This document shows positions 16,736 through 26,433 of a stretch of 64,000 nucleotides of DNA, one piece after another. The position numbers and the translations under genes were made by a program. The stretch comes from an uncultured Acetobacteraceae bacterium (lineage in GTDB: Bacteria > Pseudomonadota > Alphaproteobacteria > Acetobacterales > Acetobacteraceae): positions 20,968 through 84,967 of the forward strand of contig CAIXDS010000199.1 in the NCBI GenBank assembly GCA_903918195.1. The letters are read 5' to 3'. The notes beneath the pieces were generated by a model. That model was not told the DNA's origin, searched no databases, and saw only the letters and a list, made by a program, of their open reading frames with translations. The first letter of the stretch is position 1, and the number at the start of each line of letters is the position of its first letter.

Positions 16736-18955
16736 TCAGCCGAACTTGCCGTTCTTCGGGAACCCGTGCGGCGGGTTGCGGCCGATCTGGGCGCGCTCGC
16801 CGAGCCACTGGCGCAGATCGGTCTCGGTGCGGGTTCGCTCGCCCTGCCGCCAGCTCAGCCCGTCGGCAAGGCGGAACACGCGCACATCGCTGAGCGCGCC
16901 ATCGCCGGTGAACTTCTGCAGAATAACCCCCGCCCCGCGTGCCAGTTCCGGCACCTGGTCCAGCGGAAACACCAGCAGCTTGTGGGTGCTGCCGATAACG
17001 GCCAGATGGTCCCCTTCGGCCGGCACGCAAATCATCGCCTCCTCGCCCGGCCGCAGGTTCAGCACCTGCTTGCCGGTGCGCTTCTCGGCCGACAATTCCT
17101 CGCCCTTCACCAGAAAGCCCCGGCCGGCGCTGGAGGCGACCAGATAACGGACGCCGTCGCGCGGCACGAACAGCGCCGAAACCTCGTCCTCGTTGGTCAA
17201 TTCCACCAGCAGCCGCACCGCCTGACCGTCGCCCCGGCCACGCGGCAGGTCGCCGGCCTTGAGCGTGTAGGCACGGCCATTGGTGGCGAACAGACACACC
17301 CGGTCGGTGGTCTCGCACGGCACCAGCAGGCGCAGCCGGTCGCCTTCCTTGAATTTTATCTCCTGCGGGTCGGTTCCATGGCCCTTGACCGCCCGAATCC
17401 AGCCCTTGTCCGACAGGATGACGGTGATCGGCTCACGTTCCATCAACGCCTCGGGAGTCACGTCGATCACCGGGCCGGCCTCGGCAAACACGCTGCGGCG
17501 ATCGCCCAGGGGACCGCTGCCGAATTTCTTCCCGGTTTCCTCCAGCTCGCCGGCGATGCGGTTCCAGCGCTGCTTTTCATCCCCGAGCAGGGTCTGCAGG
17601 TCTTTCAGCTCCTTGCTGAGCGCCTTGTGCTCCTTGCGGATCTCCATTTCCTCCAGCTTGCGCAGGCTGCGCAGCCGCATGTTGAGGATGGCTTCCGCCT
17701 GCACATCGGAAAGTTCAAACGCCCGCATCAGCACCGGTTTGGGCTCGTCCTCGCTGCGGATGATGCGGATCACCTCGTCAAGGTTGAGATAGACCTTGAT
17801 GAAGCCGTCGAGAATCTCCAGCCGCCGCTCGATCGCCGCCAGCCGGTGCTTCGACCGGCGGATCAGCACCTCGTGGCGATGGTCGAGCCAGGCGCGCAGC
17901 ACCTCGCGCAGTCCCAGCACCCGCGGCGTGTGGTCGGCGGTCAACACGTTCATGTTGAGCGGGAACCGGCTTTCCAGCGCGGTGGCGCGGAACAGGCTCG
18001 CCATCAGCACGTCCGGCTCAACGCTGCGGGTTTTCGGCTCCAGCACCAGGCGCACCAGGTCGGTGCTCTCGTCGCGCACGTCGCCGAGCAGCGGCAGCTT
18101 CTTCTCCTCCAGCAGCTGGGCGATCTGCTCGATCAGCTTCGCCTTCTGCACCTGATAGGGAATCTCCGTGACCACAATGGCCCAGGTGCCGAAGCGCCCC
18201 GGCTCGACCGCCCATTTCGCCCGCACCCGAAACCCGCCACGGCCGGTCTCGTAGGCGGTCAGGATCGCCGCCGGCTCCTCGACGATGAGGCCGCCGGTGG
18301 GGAAATCGGGGCCGGGCATGTGCTTCAGCAGCGCGGCGGTGGTGATGGCGGGATCGCGCACCAGGGCGACCGCGGCGGCGCAGACCTCGCCGGCATTGTG
18401 CGGCGGAATCGAGGTGGCCATCCCCACCGCAATGCCCGCCGAGCCATTGGCCAGCAGATTGGGGAAGCCGCCGGGCAGAACAACCGGCTCGCTCTCCTCG
18501 CCGTCATAGGTCGGGCGGAAATCGACGGCATCATCGTCGATGCCGGCCAGCAGCGCCTTGGCCACCTCGGTGAGGCGCGCCTCGGTGTACCGCATGGCCG
18601 CGGCGTTATCGCCGTCGATATTGCCGAAATTGCCCTGGCCCTCGACCAGCGGGAAGCGCGCGGCGAAATCCTGCGCCAGCCGCACCAGCGCCTCGTACAC
18701 CGAGGCGTCGCCGTGCGGATGGTATTTGCCGATGACATCGCCGACCACGCGGGCGCATTTCTTGAACCCGGCAGTCGGGTCCAGGCGCAACTGGTGCATG
18801 GCATAGACCAGCCGCCGGTGCACCGGCTTGAGCCCGTCGCGCACATCGGGCAGCGAGCGCGACATGATGGTGGACAGCGCATAGGCGAGGTAACGCTCGC
18901 TCAGCGCATCCGCCAGCTTGGTGTCTTCGATCGTCCCGGCCGCATCGTCAGGCAT
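16736..18955 (-). CDS. parC: DNA topoisomerase IV subunit A ParC
   Basis: A 739-residue type IIA topoisomerase breakage-reunion subunit that unlinks daughter chromosomes. The N-terminus shows [40 protein letters not shown] and the active-site tyrosine in [11 protein letters not shown] (Tyr123). The C-terminus carries the beta-pinwheel repeats. The position equal to E. coli ParC Ser80 is alanine (GDASVYE). The start overlaps the end of recO by 8 bases, so the two are co-transcribed. Confidence 0.95.
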   Translation of the reverse strand: MPDDAAGTIEDTKLADALSERYLAYALSTIMSRSLPDVRDGLKPVHRRLVYAMHQLRLDPTAGFKKCARVVGDVIGKYHPHGDASVYEALVRLAQDFAARFPLVEGQGNFGNIDGDNAAAMRYTEARLTEVAKALLAGIDDDAVDFRPTYDGEESEPVVLPGGFPNLLANGSAGIAVGMATSIPPHNAGEVCAAAVALVRDPAITTAALLKHMPGPDFPTGGLIVEEPAAILTAYETGRGGFRVRAKWAVEPGRFGTWAIVVTEIPYQVQKAKLIEQIAQLLEEKKLPLLGDVRDESTDLVRLVLEPKTRSVEPDVLMASLFRATALESRFPLNMNVLTADHTPRVLGLREVLRAWLDHRHEVLIRRSKHRLAAIERRLEILDGFIKVYLNLDEVIRIIRSEDEPKPVLMRAFELSDVQAEAILNMRLRSLRKLEEMEIRKEHKALSKELKDLQTLLGDEKQRWNRIAGELEETGKKFGSGPLGDRRSVFAEAGPVIDVTPEALMEREPITVILSDKGWIRAVKGHGTDPQEIKFKEGDRLRLLVPCETTDRVCLFATNGRAYTLKAGDLPRGRGDGQAVRLLVELTNEDEVSALFVPRDGVRYLVASSAGRGFLVKGEELSAEKRTGKQVLNLRPGEEAMICVPAEGDHLAVIGSTHKLLVFPLDQVPELARGAGVILQKFTGDGALSDVRVFRLADGLSWRQGERTRTETDLRQWLGERAQIGRNPPHGFPKNGKFG

Positions 18956-19688
18956 CCGATTCCGTCCCCGCCATGGTCGTCACCCGGTCGTACAGCGCCT
19001 GCCGGGCCAGGGGCAACGGGCGGTGGCGCAGGCCGAACACATCGCGGGCGAGAAAATACCCGGTCAGGCGCAACCCGTCGCGCCACTGCACCGGATCACC
19101 CTCCCCCTGGCCGAGCAGCAGGGCCGGCAGCGGCAGCATCCGCGGCGCCCATGTGCCCGCCCCGTCCGCCGACAGCGCCCGGCCCGATTTCGGGCTGACA
19201 TACACGAGTCCCTCGGTCGCCCCGGTGACCGGACATGACGACAAGTCCAGGCCATACCCAAGATCGGCCAGCAGCAGCGCTTCCCAGCGAATCTGCTCGG
19301 CCAGCATGGCGGAGCCGCGCGACAGGCGGGCGATCAGGTGCAGCAGGACATCGAACACCCGCGGGTGCGCCTCACGCTCCGGCAGCGCGCCCTCGGCCAC
19401 CGCACAGGCGGCGGTCAGCATCCCAAGCTGCAACGCGTCATCCATGGCGAGGGCCGCGGCGGGGTGGATGAGTTCGGCGGTGAAGCTGCCGAGTTGATCA
19501 GAGAGGCGCCCGACCCAGCGCACCTGGGCGAGATTCCCCGGCTGCCACAGCGCCGCACGGCCGCGGCTGGCCCCGCCACGGGCGAGGCCACGATGGGCGC
19601 CGTGCGCTTCGGTCATGACGGTGGCAATGGCGTCGCCCTCGCCGAATGGGCGGACGTCGAGGATGATGGCGGGGGCTTCCCAGTCCAT
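18948..19688 (-). CDS. recO: DNA repair protein RecO
   Basis: A 246-residue RecO that loads RecA onto SSB-coated single strands with RecR. It shows an OB-fold N-terminus ([40 protein letters not shown]) and a helical core with [19 protein letters not shown]. Only one of the four zinc-site cysteines of some RecO proteins is evident, as is common in alphaproteobacteria. It lies between era and parC on the same strand; a 123-bp inverted repeat separates it from era. Confidence 0.92.
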   Translation of the reverse strand: MDWEAPAIILDVRPFGEGDAIATVMTEAHGAHRGLARGGASRGRAALWQPGNLAQVRWVGRLSDQLGSFTAELIHPAAALAMDDALQLGMLTAACAVAEGALPEREAHPRVFDVLLHLIARLSRGSAMLAEQIRWEALLLADLGYGLDLSSCPVTGATEGLVYVSPKSGRALSADGAGTWAPRMLPLPALLLGQGEGDPVQWRDGLRLTGYFLARDVFGLRHRPLPLARQALYDRVTTMAGTESDA

Positions 19689-19704
19689 GGTGGCCTCTGC
19701 GAGG

Positions 19705-19827
19705 AAGGAAGGCCAGGGCTCTGCCCTGGACCCGCCAAGGGCCGAGAGGCCCCTGGACCCCGCTACTTAAGGAATGGGTTCTAAGGGCTCCGCCCTTAGC
19801 GGGTCCAGCAGAGCCCTGGCCTTCCTT
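19705..19827. repeat. Dispersed hairpin repeat, copy 2: two inverted units with perfect 20-bp ends
   Basis: The outer arms at 19705–19724 (AAGGAAGGCCAGGGCTCTGC) and 19808–19827 are exact inverse complements over 20 bases. Inside are the family modules CCAGGGC-TCT-GCCCTGG, a CCAAGGGCC-like arm, GGAATGGGTTC and CTAAGGGC-TCC-GCCCTTAG. The structure looks like two repeat units joined head to head, one partly eroded. It fills the gap between recO and era, and its right arm overlaps the era stop codon (19826–19828). Confidence 0.85.
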
Positions 19828-20734
19828 ACCCCGGATCGTCCAGCCCAAGCGCCCGCAGCCGCGCCCCCTCCTCATCCCACCCGGCCCGCTCGCGCACATT
19901 CAGGAACAGGTGCACCTTACGCTCCAGCAGCCGGGCCAGTTCGCCGCGGGCGCGGGCGCCGATGTCGCGGATGCGGCTGCCGCCCTCGCCGATCAGAATC
20001 GCCTTCTGGCCGGCGCGCGCGACATAGATCGTGGCCTCGATGCGTACCGAGCCGTCGCGCCGCTCCTGCCAGCTCTCCGTTTCCACCGTGGTGCCGTACG
20101 GCACCTCCTCATGAGTCTGCAGGAAGATTTGCTCGCGCACGATCTCCGCCGCCAGCAGCCGGTCGGGCACGTCGGTGAGGTCGTCGGCGGGATAAAGATG
20201 TGGGCCGGGCGGCATGGCATCGGCGAGCGCCTGAACCAGCGTGTCCAGCCCGTCGCCGTTGGCGGCGCTGACCATGAAGGTCTGCTCGAAGGAAACGATG
20301 CCGTTCAGGTCCGCGGTCAGCGGCAGCAGGGCGCGCGGGTCAATCAGATCGACCTTGTTGAGCACCAGCCAGGCCCGGCCGCCGCGCTCGCGCAGGCGTT
20401 CGGCAATGGCACGCACACCAGGGGTCAGGCCGGCCCGGGCATCGACCAGCAACAGCACCAGATCGGCGTCCTGCGCCCCGGTCCAGGCCGCGTGCACCAT
20501 GGCGCGGTCAAGCCGCCGGCGCGGTTGAAAAATGCCGGGCGTGTCCACCAGCAGAATCTGGGTGGCGCCACGCATCAGAATGCCGAGCACGCGGAAGCGG
20601 GTGGTCTGCGCCTTCGGGCTGACGATCGACAGTTTGGCCCCGGTCACCCGGTTCAGCAGGGTGGATTTCCCGGCATTGGGGGCGCCGACGATCGCCGCGA
20701 AGCCGCAGCGTGTCGCGGGGGAGGAGTCGCTCAT
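19826..20734 (-). CDS. era: GTPase Era
   Basis: A 302-residue GTPase with C-terminal KH domain that binds the 3' end of 16S rRNA during 30S assembly. G1 is GAPNAGKSTLLNRVTGAKL, G3 is DTPGIFQ and G4 is NKVD. The KH domain includes IYVARAGQKAILIGEGGSRI followed by RDIGARARGELARLL. The start overlaps the stop of rnc by 4 bases (ATGA), the classical rnc–era coupling. Confidence 0.96.
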   Translation of the reverse strand: MSDSSPATRCGFAAIVGAPNAGKSTLLNRVTGAKLSIVSPKAQTTRFRVLGILMRGATQILLVDTPGIFQPRRRLDRAMVHAAWTGAQDADLVLLLVDARAGLTPGVRAIAERLRERGGRAWLVLNKVDLIDPRALLPLTADLNGIVSFEQTFMVSAANGDGLDTLVQALADAMPPGPHLYPADDLTDVPDRLLAAEIVREQIFLQTHEEVPYGTTVETESWQERRDGSVRIEATIYVARAGQKAILIGEGGSRIRDIGARARGELARLLERKVHLFLNVRERAGWDEEGARLRALGLDDPG

Positions 20735-21540
20735 GCGCCCAGCTTTCCCAACAAATCGGCCGCGGCCAGCCGTTCGGCGACCCGCTTGCTGCCGGCGGTG
20801 CCGCTGCCGTCATGGCCGGCGGCCGAAACGCCGATGACGAACACCGGATCGTGCGGCGGCCCCTCCCGCGAGAGCAGCGCGTAGCTGGGCAGATTCATGC
20901 CGCGGGCGAGCAGCCATTCCTGCAGCGCGGTTTTCGGGTCCTTGGGCGGCTCGGCGAGGCCGGACATCGCCTCCTCCCAGGCGCGGCGCACGAAGCGGCG
21001 CGCCGGCTCCAGGCCGCCGTCGAGATAAAGCGCGCCGATCAAAGCCTCCATGGCATCGGCCAGGACGGTGGCCAGCTTGCGCACGCCGGCGCGCGATTCC
21101 CCGGGCGCCACCGACAGCGCGGTGGGCAGGCCGAGCTGGTGGGCGATGGCGGCCAGCACGGGTTGCGACACCAGATGGGCGAGCCGCGGGCCAAGCTGGC
21201 CTTCCTGCTCGTCGGGAAAGCGCTCGGCCAGCCACTCGGCAATCAGCAGACCGAGCACCCGGTCGCCGACGAATTCCAGCCGTTCGTTCGACCCCGCGCC
21301 GCTGCGGCGCGCGGTGCGCCCGCGCGACAGCGCCCGGCCGACCACGGCGGAACGATGGGTCAGCGCCTCGCGCAGCAGGTCCGGGCGGGCGAAATCGTGG
21401 CCGAGGAGATCCTGTGCCTGATGGGTCTCGCGGTCAGGCGTCTCGCCGCCCGGCGCCGCAGGGACCGAAGCGGACGCGGCCGGGGCGGCGATCAGGAAAT
21501 GCCCGTGAACAGCCGGCGCCAGCGAATATCGAACGGCCAC
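20731..21540 (-). CDS. rnc: Ribonuclease III
   Basis: A double-strand-specific RNase that processes rRNA and mRNA. The catalytic signature NERLEFVGDRVLGLLIAEWL is present, as is the later KLATVLADAMEALIGALYLD, giving the acidic metal ligands. A C-terminal dsRNA-binding domain begins near DPKTALQEWLLARG. No ATG fits the start. GTG at 21540 is preferred since GGGAGG lies 7 bases upstream; GTG at 21555 is also possible. Either start lies inside the lepB 3' end, so the first 15–20 residues overlap lepB in another frame. Confidence 0.93.
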   Translation of the reverse strand: MAVRYSLAPAVHGHFLIAAPAASASVPAAPGGETPDRETHQAQDLLGHDFARPDLLREALTHRSAVVGRALSRGRTARRSGAGSNERLEFVGDRVLGLLIAEWLAERFPDEQEGQLGPRLAHLVSQPVLAAIAHQLGLPTALSVAPGESRAGVRKLATVLADAMEALIGALYLDGGLEPARRFVRRAWEEAMSGLAEPPKDPKTALQEWLLARGMNLPSYALLSREGPPHDPVFVIGVSAAGHDGSGTAGSKRVAERLAAADLLGKLGA

Positions 21541-22256
21541 TCCCAGACCTCCCACAGCGACGCCGAGCCGCCGACCGAGAGGAAGATGAACTCGGCGCGG
21601 CCGACCAGGTTCTCGACCGGCACGAAGCCGACGGCATTCAGCACGCGGCTGTCCAGCGAGTTGTCGCGGTTGTCGCCCATGGCAAACACATAGCCCTCGG
21701 GCACCTTGTATTCCTGGGTATTGTCGAGCGGCCCGTCATCGGTCGCCTTCAGGATATAGTGCTCGACGAAGTGGTCGGGACCGTCCGGCAGGAATTCCAG
21801 GTAGCGCTTGAGCAGCATGCGCGGGCCGTCATTGTCGGCCATGTAATCGCCGGCCGGCTTGCGCTGGACCATCGTGCCGTTGATGTAGAGCTGGCCGGCC
21901 TTCATCTGGATGCGGTCGCCGGGCAGGCCGACGATGCGCTTGATGTAGTCCTGGCTGGTGTCGCGCGGCAGCTTGAACACAGCGACGTCGCCGCGCTCCG
22001 GCAGCCGGCCGAAGATGCGGCCGCTGAACAGCGGCGGCGACAGCGGCAGCGAAAAATGAGAATAGCCGTAGCTGTATTTCGACACGAACAGATAGTCGCC
22101 CACCAGCAGCGTGGGGATCATCGACCCGGACGGGATATTGAACGGCTCGAACGCGACCGTGCGGATCGCGATGGCAATCAGGCCGGCATAAAGAATGGTC
22201 TTGATGTTCTCGATCAGAACGCCGGACTTGCGCCTGGCCATGAGTTGCTGCGGCAT
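21492..22256 (-). CDS. lepB: Signal peptidase I LepB
   Basis: A 254-residue membrane-anchored serine protease that removes signal peptides on the periplasmic side. It has one N-terminal transmembrane segment (TILYAGLIAIAIRTVAF), the catalytic serine in NIPSGSMIPTLLVGDYLFVS, and the catalytic lysine in RGDVAVFKLPRD and DYIKRIVGLPGD. The C-terminal box GYVFAMGDNRDNSLDSR completes the active site. No acpS gene is found next to it, as seen in some relatives. rsh lies 100 bases upstream on the same strand. Confidence 0.96.
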   Translation of the reverse strand: MPQQLMARRKSGVLIENIKTILYAGLIAIAIRTVAFEPFNIPSGSMIPTLLVGDYLFVSKYSYGYSHFSLPLSPPLFSGRIFGRLPERGDVAVFKLPRDTSQDYIKRIVGLPGDRIQMKAGQLYINGTMVQRKPAGDYMADNDGPRMLLKRYLEFLPDGPDHFVEHYILKATDDGPLDNTQEYKVPEGYVFAMGDNRDNSLDSRVLNAVGFVPVENLVGRAEFIFLSVGGSASLWEVWEWPFDIRWRRLFTGIS

Positions 22257-22356
22257 GGGGATGTCGGTCTAACTCCGGGGCCAGGGCGTTCGGGCGGTGG
22301 GGGCGGATGAAGCCTTTCCCACCCCCGCGTGTCAAGCAAGGCGCGCCCTGGGCCTG

Positions 22357-24666
22357 CTATCCCCTCGCCCGCTCCACTTGGTGCACGGCGCTGGCCGCCC
22401 GCAGCCCGGCGATGACGCGGCTGAGATGGCCGAGGTCGCGCACCTCGACATCCACCACCGCCTCGAAAAAATCGGCCTGCCGACTGACCACCCGCAGCGA
22501 GGCGACCGTGCCATCCTGCTTGGTGATGGCGTTGGTGATCTCGCCCAGCGCCGCCGGTTCGTTGCTGGCGATCACCGAAACCCGGCCGGTATGCCCCTCG
22601 CCCTTCTCCTTGGCATCGAAGGCGGCCGGCTCCCAGTCCACGTCGATGAACCGCTCCGGCGTGGCGGCGAAGCTTTCCAGCGTCGGGCACTCGCGGGTGT
22701 GGATGGTCACGCCCTTGCCGGTGGTGACGATGCCGACGATGCGGTCGCCCGGCAGCGGGTGGCAGCAGCCGGCGTAGTGGATCGCCATGCCGGCGACCAG
22801 CCCGCTGATCGGCAGCCCCTTGCCGCCGCCGGGCCGCGGCGCCCGGGTCGGCAGGTTGGGCAGCATGCGGGGTGCCCGCGCCGCCGGGCGCAGCTCCGGA
22901 TAGGCGGTGTTGACCACCTCGCGCGCGCCGATATCGCCCTTGCCGACCGCCACATACAAATCGTCCAGCGTCGCCGCCTTCAGGGCCTTGAGCGCCCCCT
23001 CCAGCACCTTTTCCGCGCCGTCCACCCCCTCCTGGCGGACCGCTTTGGCCAGCGCCGACTTGCCGGTGTCGCGGTATTGCTGGCGCTGCTGCTGCTGCAC
23101 GTAGCGGCGGATGCGCGCGCGCGCCTTGCCGGTAACGACAAACCGCTCCCATTGCGGGCTCGGCGTGCCGCCGCGCGAGGTCATGATCTCGACCTGATCG
23201 CCGTTCTGCAGCTCGTGGCGCAGCGGCAGCAGGCGGCCGTTGATCTTGGCGCCGACGCAGGTATCGCCAACCTGGCTGTGCACGGCGTAGGCGAAATCCA
23301 CCGGCGTCGCCCCGCGCGGCAGCTGGATCAGCTGGCCCTTCGGCGTGAAGCAGAACACCTGGTCCTGATAAAGCTCCAGCCTGGTGTTCTCGAGGAACTC
23401 GTCAGGCGTGGAGTTTTCCAGGATTTCCAGCAGATCCTGCACCCAGCGGAAGCGCTGCGCCTCGGCCGCCGAGGCATCGTGCTGCTTGTAGATCCAGTGC
23501 GCCGCCACGCCGTTCTCGGCAATGTCGTGCATCTCGGAGGTGCGGATCTGCACCTCGATCTTCTGGTTGCGCGGCTCGCGTAGTGTCACGCCGGTGTGCA
23601 GGCTGCGGTAGCCGTTCGGCTTGGGGGTGGAGATGTAATCCTTGAAACGGCCGGCGATCACCGGATAGGCGGCGTGCACCGCGCCGAGCGCGCCGTAGCA
23701 GGCATCCCGCGTCGGCACCACGATGCGGAACGCCATGATGTCGGACAACTGCTCGAACTGCACGTTGCGCCGCTGCATCTTCTCCCAGATCGAGTACGGC
23801 GATTTCTCGCGGCCGCTCACATCGACCCGCTCGATGCCGAAATCGTGGCAGATCTTGGCGAGTTCGGTGCGCACCTCCTCGATCACGTCGGCCCCCTGGC
23901 CGCGCAGGAAGTTCAGCCGCGCCTGGATGGTCTCGTACGCCTCGGGCTCCAGCTGCGCGAAGGCCAGCGTCTGCAGCTCGCTCTTGACCGAATCCATGCC
24001 GATGCGCTCGGCCAGCGGCGCATAGATATCCATGGTTTCGCGGGCGATGCGCTGGCGCCGCGGCGCCTGATCGACGAAATGCAGCGTGCGCATGTTGTGC
24101 AGCCGGTCGGCCAGCTTGACCAGCAGCACGCGGATGTCGCGGCTCATCGCCAGCACGAGCTTGCGGAAGTTCTCCGCCTGCTTGGTGCGGTCGGACTGCA
24201 GTTCCAGCCGGGTCAGCTTGGTCACGCCGTCCACCAGGCCGGCGATCTCCGGCCCGAAGCGGCGCTCCAGCTCGGCGCGGGTGACGCCGGTATCCTCGAT
24301 CACGTCGTGCAGCAGGGCGGTGACGATGCTGCCCACGTCGAGCCGGTAGCCAGCCAGGATTTCGGCGACCGCGACCGGATGGGTAATATACGGGTCGCCG
24401 TTGTCGCGCTTCTGGTCGCGGTGGGCTTCAGCGGCCAGCCGGAAGGCGGCCTCGACGAGGCCGGTATCGGCCTTGGGGTCGTAGCTGTGGATACGAGCGA
24501 TCAGTTTGCCGATATCGACCGCCGGCGCCGGCTCAGCCGGTCGCTGCGGCGTGAATTCAGCCGCCCGCTGCGAAGGGGACGTAACCGTGGAGGGCGGCGC
24601 CGTGGTGGCTCCGTCGGGACCGGCAGCCGGCGCGGCGCGCCAGCCTGCTGGAGCGCCGCCCGTCAT
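22357..24666 (-). CDS. rsh: Bifunctional (p)ppGpp synthase/hydrolase (RelA/SpoT homologue)
   Basis: A 769-residue stringent-response enzyme. After a Pro/Ala-rich leader the HD hydrolase domain shows ALLHDVIEDTGVTRAELE and LVKLADRLHNMRTL. The synthetase domain shows GREKSPYSIWEKMQRRN, FKDYISTPKPNGYRSLHT and the RFKD motif typical of bifunctional Rel/Spo enzymes. TGS (VFCFTPKGQLIQLPRGATP) and ACT domains (C-terminal, VDVEVRDLGHLSRVIAGL) follow. As the only long RSH here it is expected to make and degrade (p)ppGpp. Its start lies 7 bases after the rpoZ stop. Confidence 0.96.
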   Translation of the reverse strand: MTGGAPAGWRAAPAAGPDGATTAPPSTVTSPSQRAAEFTPQRPAEPAPAVDIGKLIARIHSYDPKADTGLVEAAFRLAAEAHRDQKRDNGDPYITHPVAVAEILAGYRLDVGSIVTALLHDVIEDTGVTRAELERRFGPEIAGLVDGVTKLTRLELQSDRTKQAENFRKLVLAMSRDIRVLLVKLADRLHNMRTLHFVDQAPRRQRIARETMDIYAPLAERIGMDSVKSELQTLAFAQLEPEAYETIQARLNFLRGQGADVIEEVRTELAKICHDFGIERVDVSGREKSPYSIWEKMQRRNVQFEQLSDIMAFRIVVPTRDACYGALGAVHAAYPVIAGRFKDYISTPKPNGYRSLHTGVTLREPRNQKIEVQIRTSEMHDIAENGVAAHWIYKQHDASAAEAQRFRWVQDLLEILENSTPDEFLENTRLELYQDQVFCFTPKGQLIQLPRGATPVDFAYAVHSQVGDTCVGAKINGRLLPLRHELQNGDQVEIMTSRGGTPSPQWERFVVTGKARARIRRYVQQQQRQQYRDTGKSALAKAVRQEGVDGAEKVLEGALKALKAATLDDLYVAVGKGDIGAREVVNTAYPELRPAARAPRMLPNLPTRAPRPGGGKGLPISGLVAGMAIHYAGCCHPLPGDRIVGIVTTGKGVTIHTRECPTLESFAATPERFIDVDWEPAAFDAKEKGEGHTGRVSVIASNEPAALGEITNAITKQDGTVASLRVVSRQADFFEAVVDVEVRDLGHLSRVIAGLRAASAVHQVERARG

Positions 24667-24672
24667 GTCCTG

Positions 24673-25077
24673 CTACCGGCGCCGGCCGCCAAGCTCCGCC
24701 TCGATGGCCGCCTCGAGGTCGTCGGGCGCGAAGTCATCGGCCTCCACAGGCAATTGCTGCGCCTCATCGTCGGCCGAGATATCCTGCAACCCGAAGATGT
24801 TCTGGTCGGTCGGGATGAGGTCCAGCACCTCCTCGTCGGCCGGCTCCGGCTCGGGCGCGCGGGAGAGCGACTTGATCAGGTCCTGCTCCAGCTTCTCCAA
24901 CGGGATGGTCTCGTCGGCAATCTCGCGCAGGGCAACGACCGGGTTCTTGTCGTTGTCGCGGTCCAGGGTGATTTCCTCGCCGCGCGACAGATTGCGCGCG
25001 CGCTGGGCGGCGAGCAGAACCAGCTCAAAGCGGTTCGGGATCTTCTGAACGCAGTCTTCAACGGTGACGCGCGCCAT
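24673..25077 (-). CDS. rpoZ: RNA polymerase omega subunit
   Basis: A 134-residue omega subunit with [34 protein letters not shown] and [17 protein letters not shown], all typical. The acidic C-terminal tail (about 60 residues) is longer than in E. coli but common in alphaproteobacteria. rpoZ directly precedes rsh (5–7 bases), matching the physical and functional link of omega with the ppGpp response. Confidence 0.95.
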   Translation of the reverse strand: MARVTVEDCVQKIPNRFELVLLAAQRARNLSRGEEITLDRDNDKNPVVALREIADETIPLEKLEQDLIKSLSRAPEPEPADEEVLDLIPTDQNIFGLQDISADDEAQQLPVEADDFAPDDLEAAIEAELGGRRR

Positions 25078-25188
25078 GCGCTCAACCTCCGGTCGGCAGT
25101 ACGGGTGATTGACCTAGATACGGCCGCACCCGCGCAAGCGCAAGGTATTGCTGCACAGCAACACGCGCCGCCGCCTGCAACGCAGCCA

Positions 25189-25677
25189 TCACAGCGGCGC
25201 GCCATCCCACGGCGGCAGGGCGCGCAGCAGCGCCTCCGCCCCCGCCCCGAGCCGCGGATGCCGCCAGTCCGGGGCCACGTCGCGCAGCGGGCACAGCACG
25301 AAGCCGCGCAGATGCGCGCGCGGATGCGGCAGCACCGGGTCGGGCGCGTCACGCACCGTCCCGTTCAGGTCGATGATGTCGAGGTCGAGCGTGCGCGCGG
25401 CATTCGCCGCCCCGCGCACCCGCCCCGCCTGCGCCTCGATCGCCTGCAGGTGGCCCAGCAGTTCGGCCGGACCAGCCGCCCCTGCAAGCCGGACGACGCC
25501 GTTGACATAATCCGGCTGGTCCGAAGGCGGCACCGGCGCGGTGCGGTAGAACGGCGACACCGCAACGAAACGCAAACCCGGCACCGAACGCAACGCCTCG
25601 ACGGCGACCCGGCAGGTGGCGAGCGGCGATCGCCCGTCATGGCCTGGCAGATTGGCACCGATAGCAACGAGAATCAC
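25189..25677 (-). CDS. folK: 2-amino-4-hydroxy-6-hydroxymethyldihydropteridine pyrophosphokinase FolK
   Basis: A 162-residue folate-pathway enzyme that transfers pyrophosphate from ATP to hydroxymethyl-dihydropterin. It shows VSPFYRTAPVPPSDQPDYVN, AARTLDLDIIDLNGT and LPHPRAHLRGFVLCPL, the complete HPPK signature with the metal-binding Asp pair. It starts with GTG at 25677. Upstream it is divergent from the NYN-domain gene. Confidence 0.95.
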   Translation of the reverse strand: MILVAIGANLPGHDGRSPLATCRVAVEALRSVPGLRFVAVSPFYRTAPVPPSDQPDYVNGVVRLAGAAGPAELLGHLQAIEAQAGRVRGAANAARTLDLDIIDLNGTVRDAPDPVLPHPRAHLRGFVLCPLRDVAPDWRHPRLGAGAEALLRALPPWDGAPL

Positions 25678-25820
25678 GCCCGCACCTCACGTGGAAATGA
25701 AGCTTTCACCTTCCGGCAACTTGCTCCGTGGACTATCATCCTTCGCCAGCTCAGGCTTGTGTTCATCCGACCCGATTCCATCGCAGCAATCACAACCAGC
25801 GCCAGAAAGGCCCATATCTG

Positions 25821-26426
25821 ATGCATTTCCTTCCCACCGAACGCACCGCATTGTTCATCGATGGAGCAAACCTGTATTCAGCCTCGCGCAATCTGGGCTT
25901 TGATGTAGACTACCGGAACCTGCTCGAATTCTTCCGCAAAAAAACCCATATCATCCGCGCTTATTACTATTCAGCGGTGCTGGAAACCGAGGAATATTCG
26001 CCGCTCAAACCCCTGACGGACTGGCTTGCTTACAACGGTTATACTTTGGTGACAAAACCCGCGAAGGAGTTCACCGACTCCACCGGCCGCCGCCGGGTCA
26101 AGGGCAACATGGACATCGAACTGGCCATCGACATGCTCGAGCTGGCCGACAAAATCGACCACGCCGTGCTGTTCAGCGGCGACTCGGATTTCCGCCGGCT
26201 GGTCGAGGCGGTGCAGCGCCGTGGCGTGCGGGTGTCGGTGGTCTCCTCGATTCGCACGACCCCGCCGATGGTAGCCGACGAACTGCGCCGCCAGGCCGAC
26301 CAGTTCCTGGAACTGGCCGATATCGCACCGGAGTTCACCCGCCGGCAGATGGAGCCGCGCACCGCCCGTCTGTCGCTGCGCCAGACCCCCGCCGAACCCT
26401 TCGCCGACGGCCCGGAGCCAGTCTGA
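25821..26426 (+). CDS. NYN-domain (LabA/DUF88-type) protein
   Basis: A 201-residue PIN-like NYN domain protein. It begins TERTALFIDGANLYSASRNL with the first catalytic aspartate. VKGNMDIELAIDMLELADKI and DHAVLFSGDSDFRRLVEAVQ supply the other acidic residues, and VVSSIRTTPPMVADELRRQA closes the domain. The family is expected to act on RNA; related LabA proteins affect circadian output in cyanobacteria, but here the target is unknown. It is divergent from folK and 7 bases upstream of the uracil-DNA glycosylase gene. Confidence 0.9.
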   Translation: MHFLPTERTALFIDGANLYSASRNLGFDVDYRNLLEFFRKKTHIIRAYYYSAVLETEEYSPLKPLTDWLAYNGYTLVTKPAKEFTDSTGRRRVKGNMDIELAIDMLELADKIDHAVLFSGDSDFRRLVEAVQRRGVRVSVVSSIRTTPPMVADELRRQADQFLELADIAPEFTRRQMEPRTARLSLRQTPAEPFADGPEPV

Positions 26427-26433
26427 CCCCTCC

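Noticed and set aside
16508..19198. A plus-strand open frame of about 900 codons across parC and recO
   Set aside because: Antisense to two genes with clear catalytic motifs; composition is typical of a shadow frame.
19705..19827. Miniature insertion sequence with its own transposase
   Set aside because: There is no coding sequence inside, and the inner modules belong to the dispersed hairpin family.
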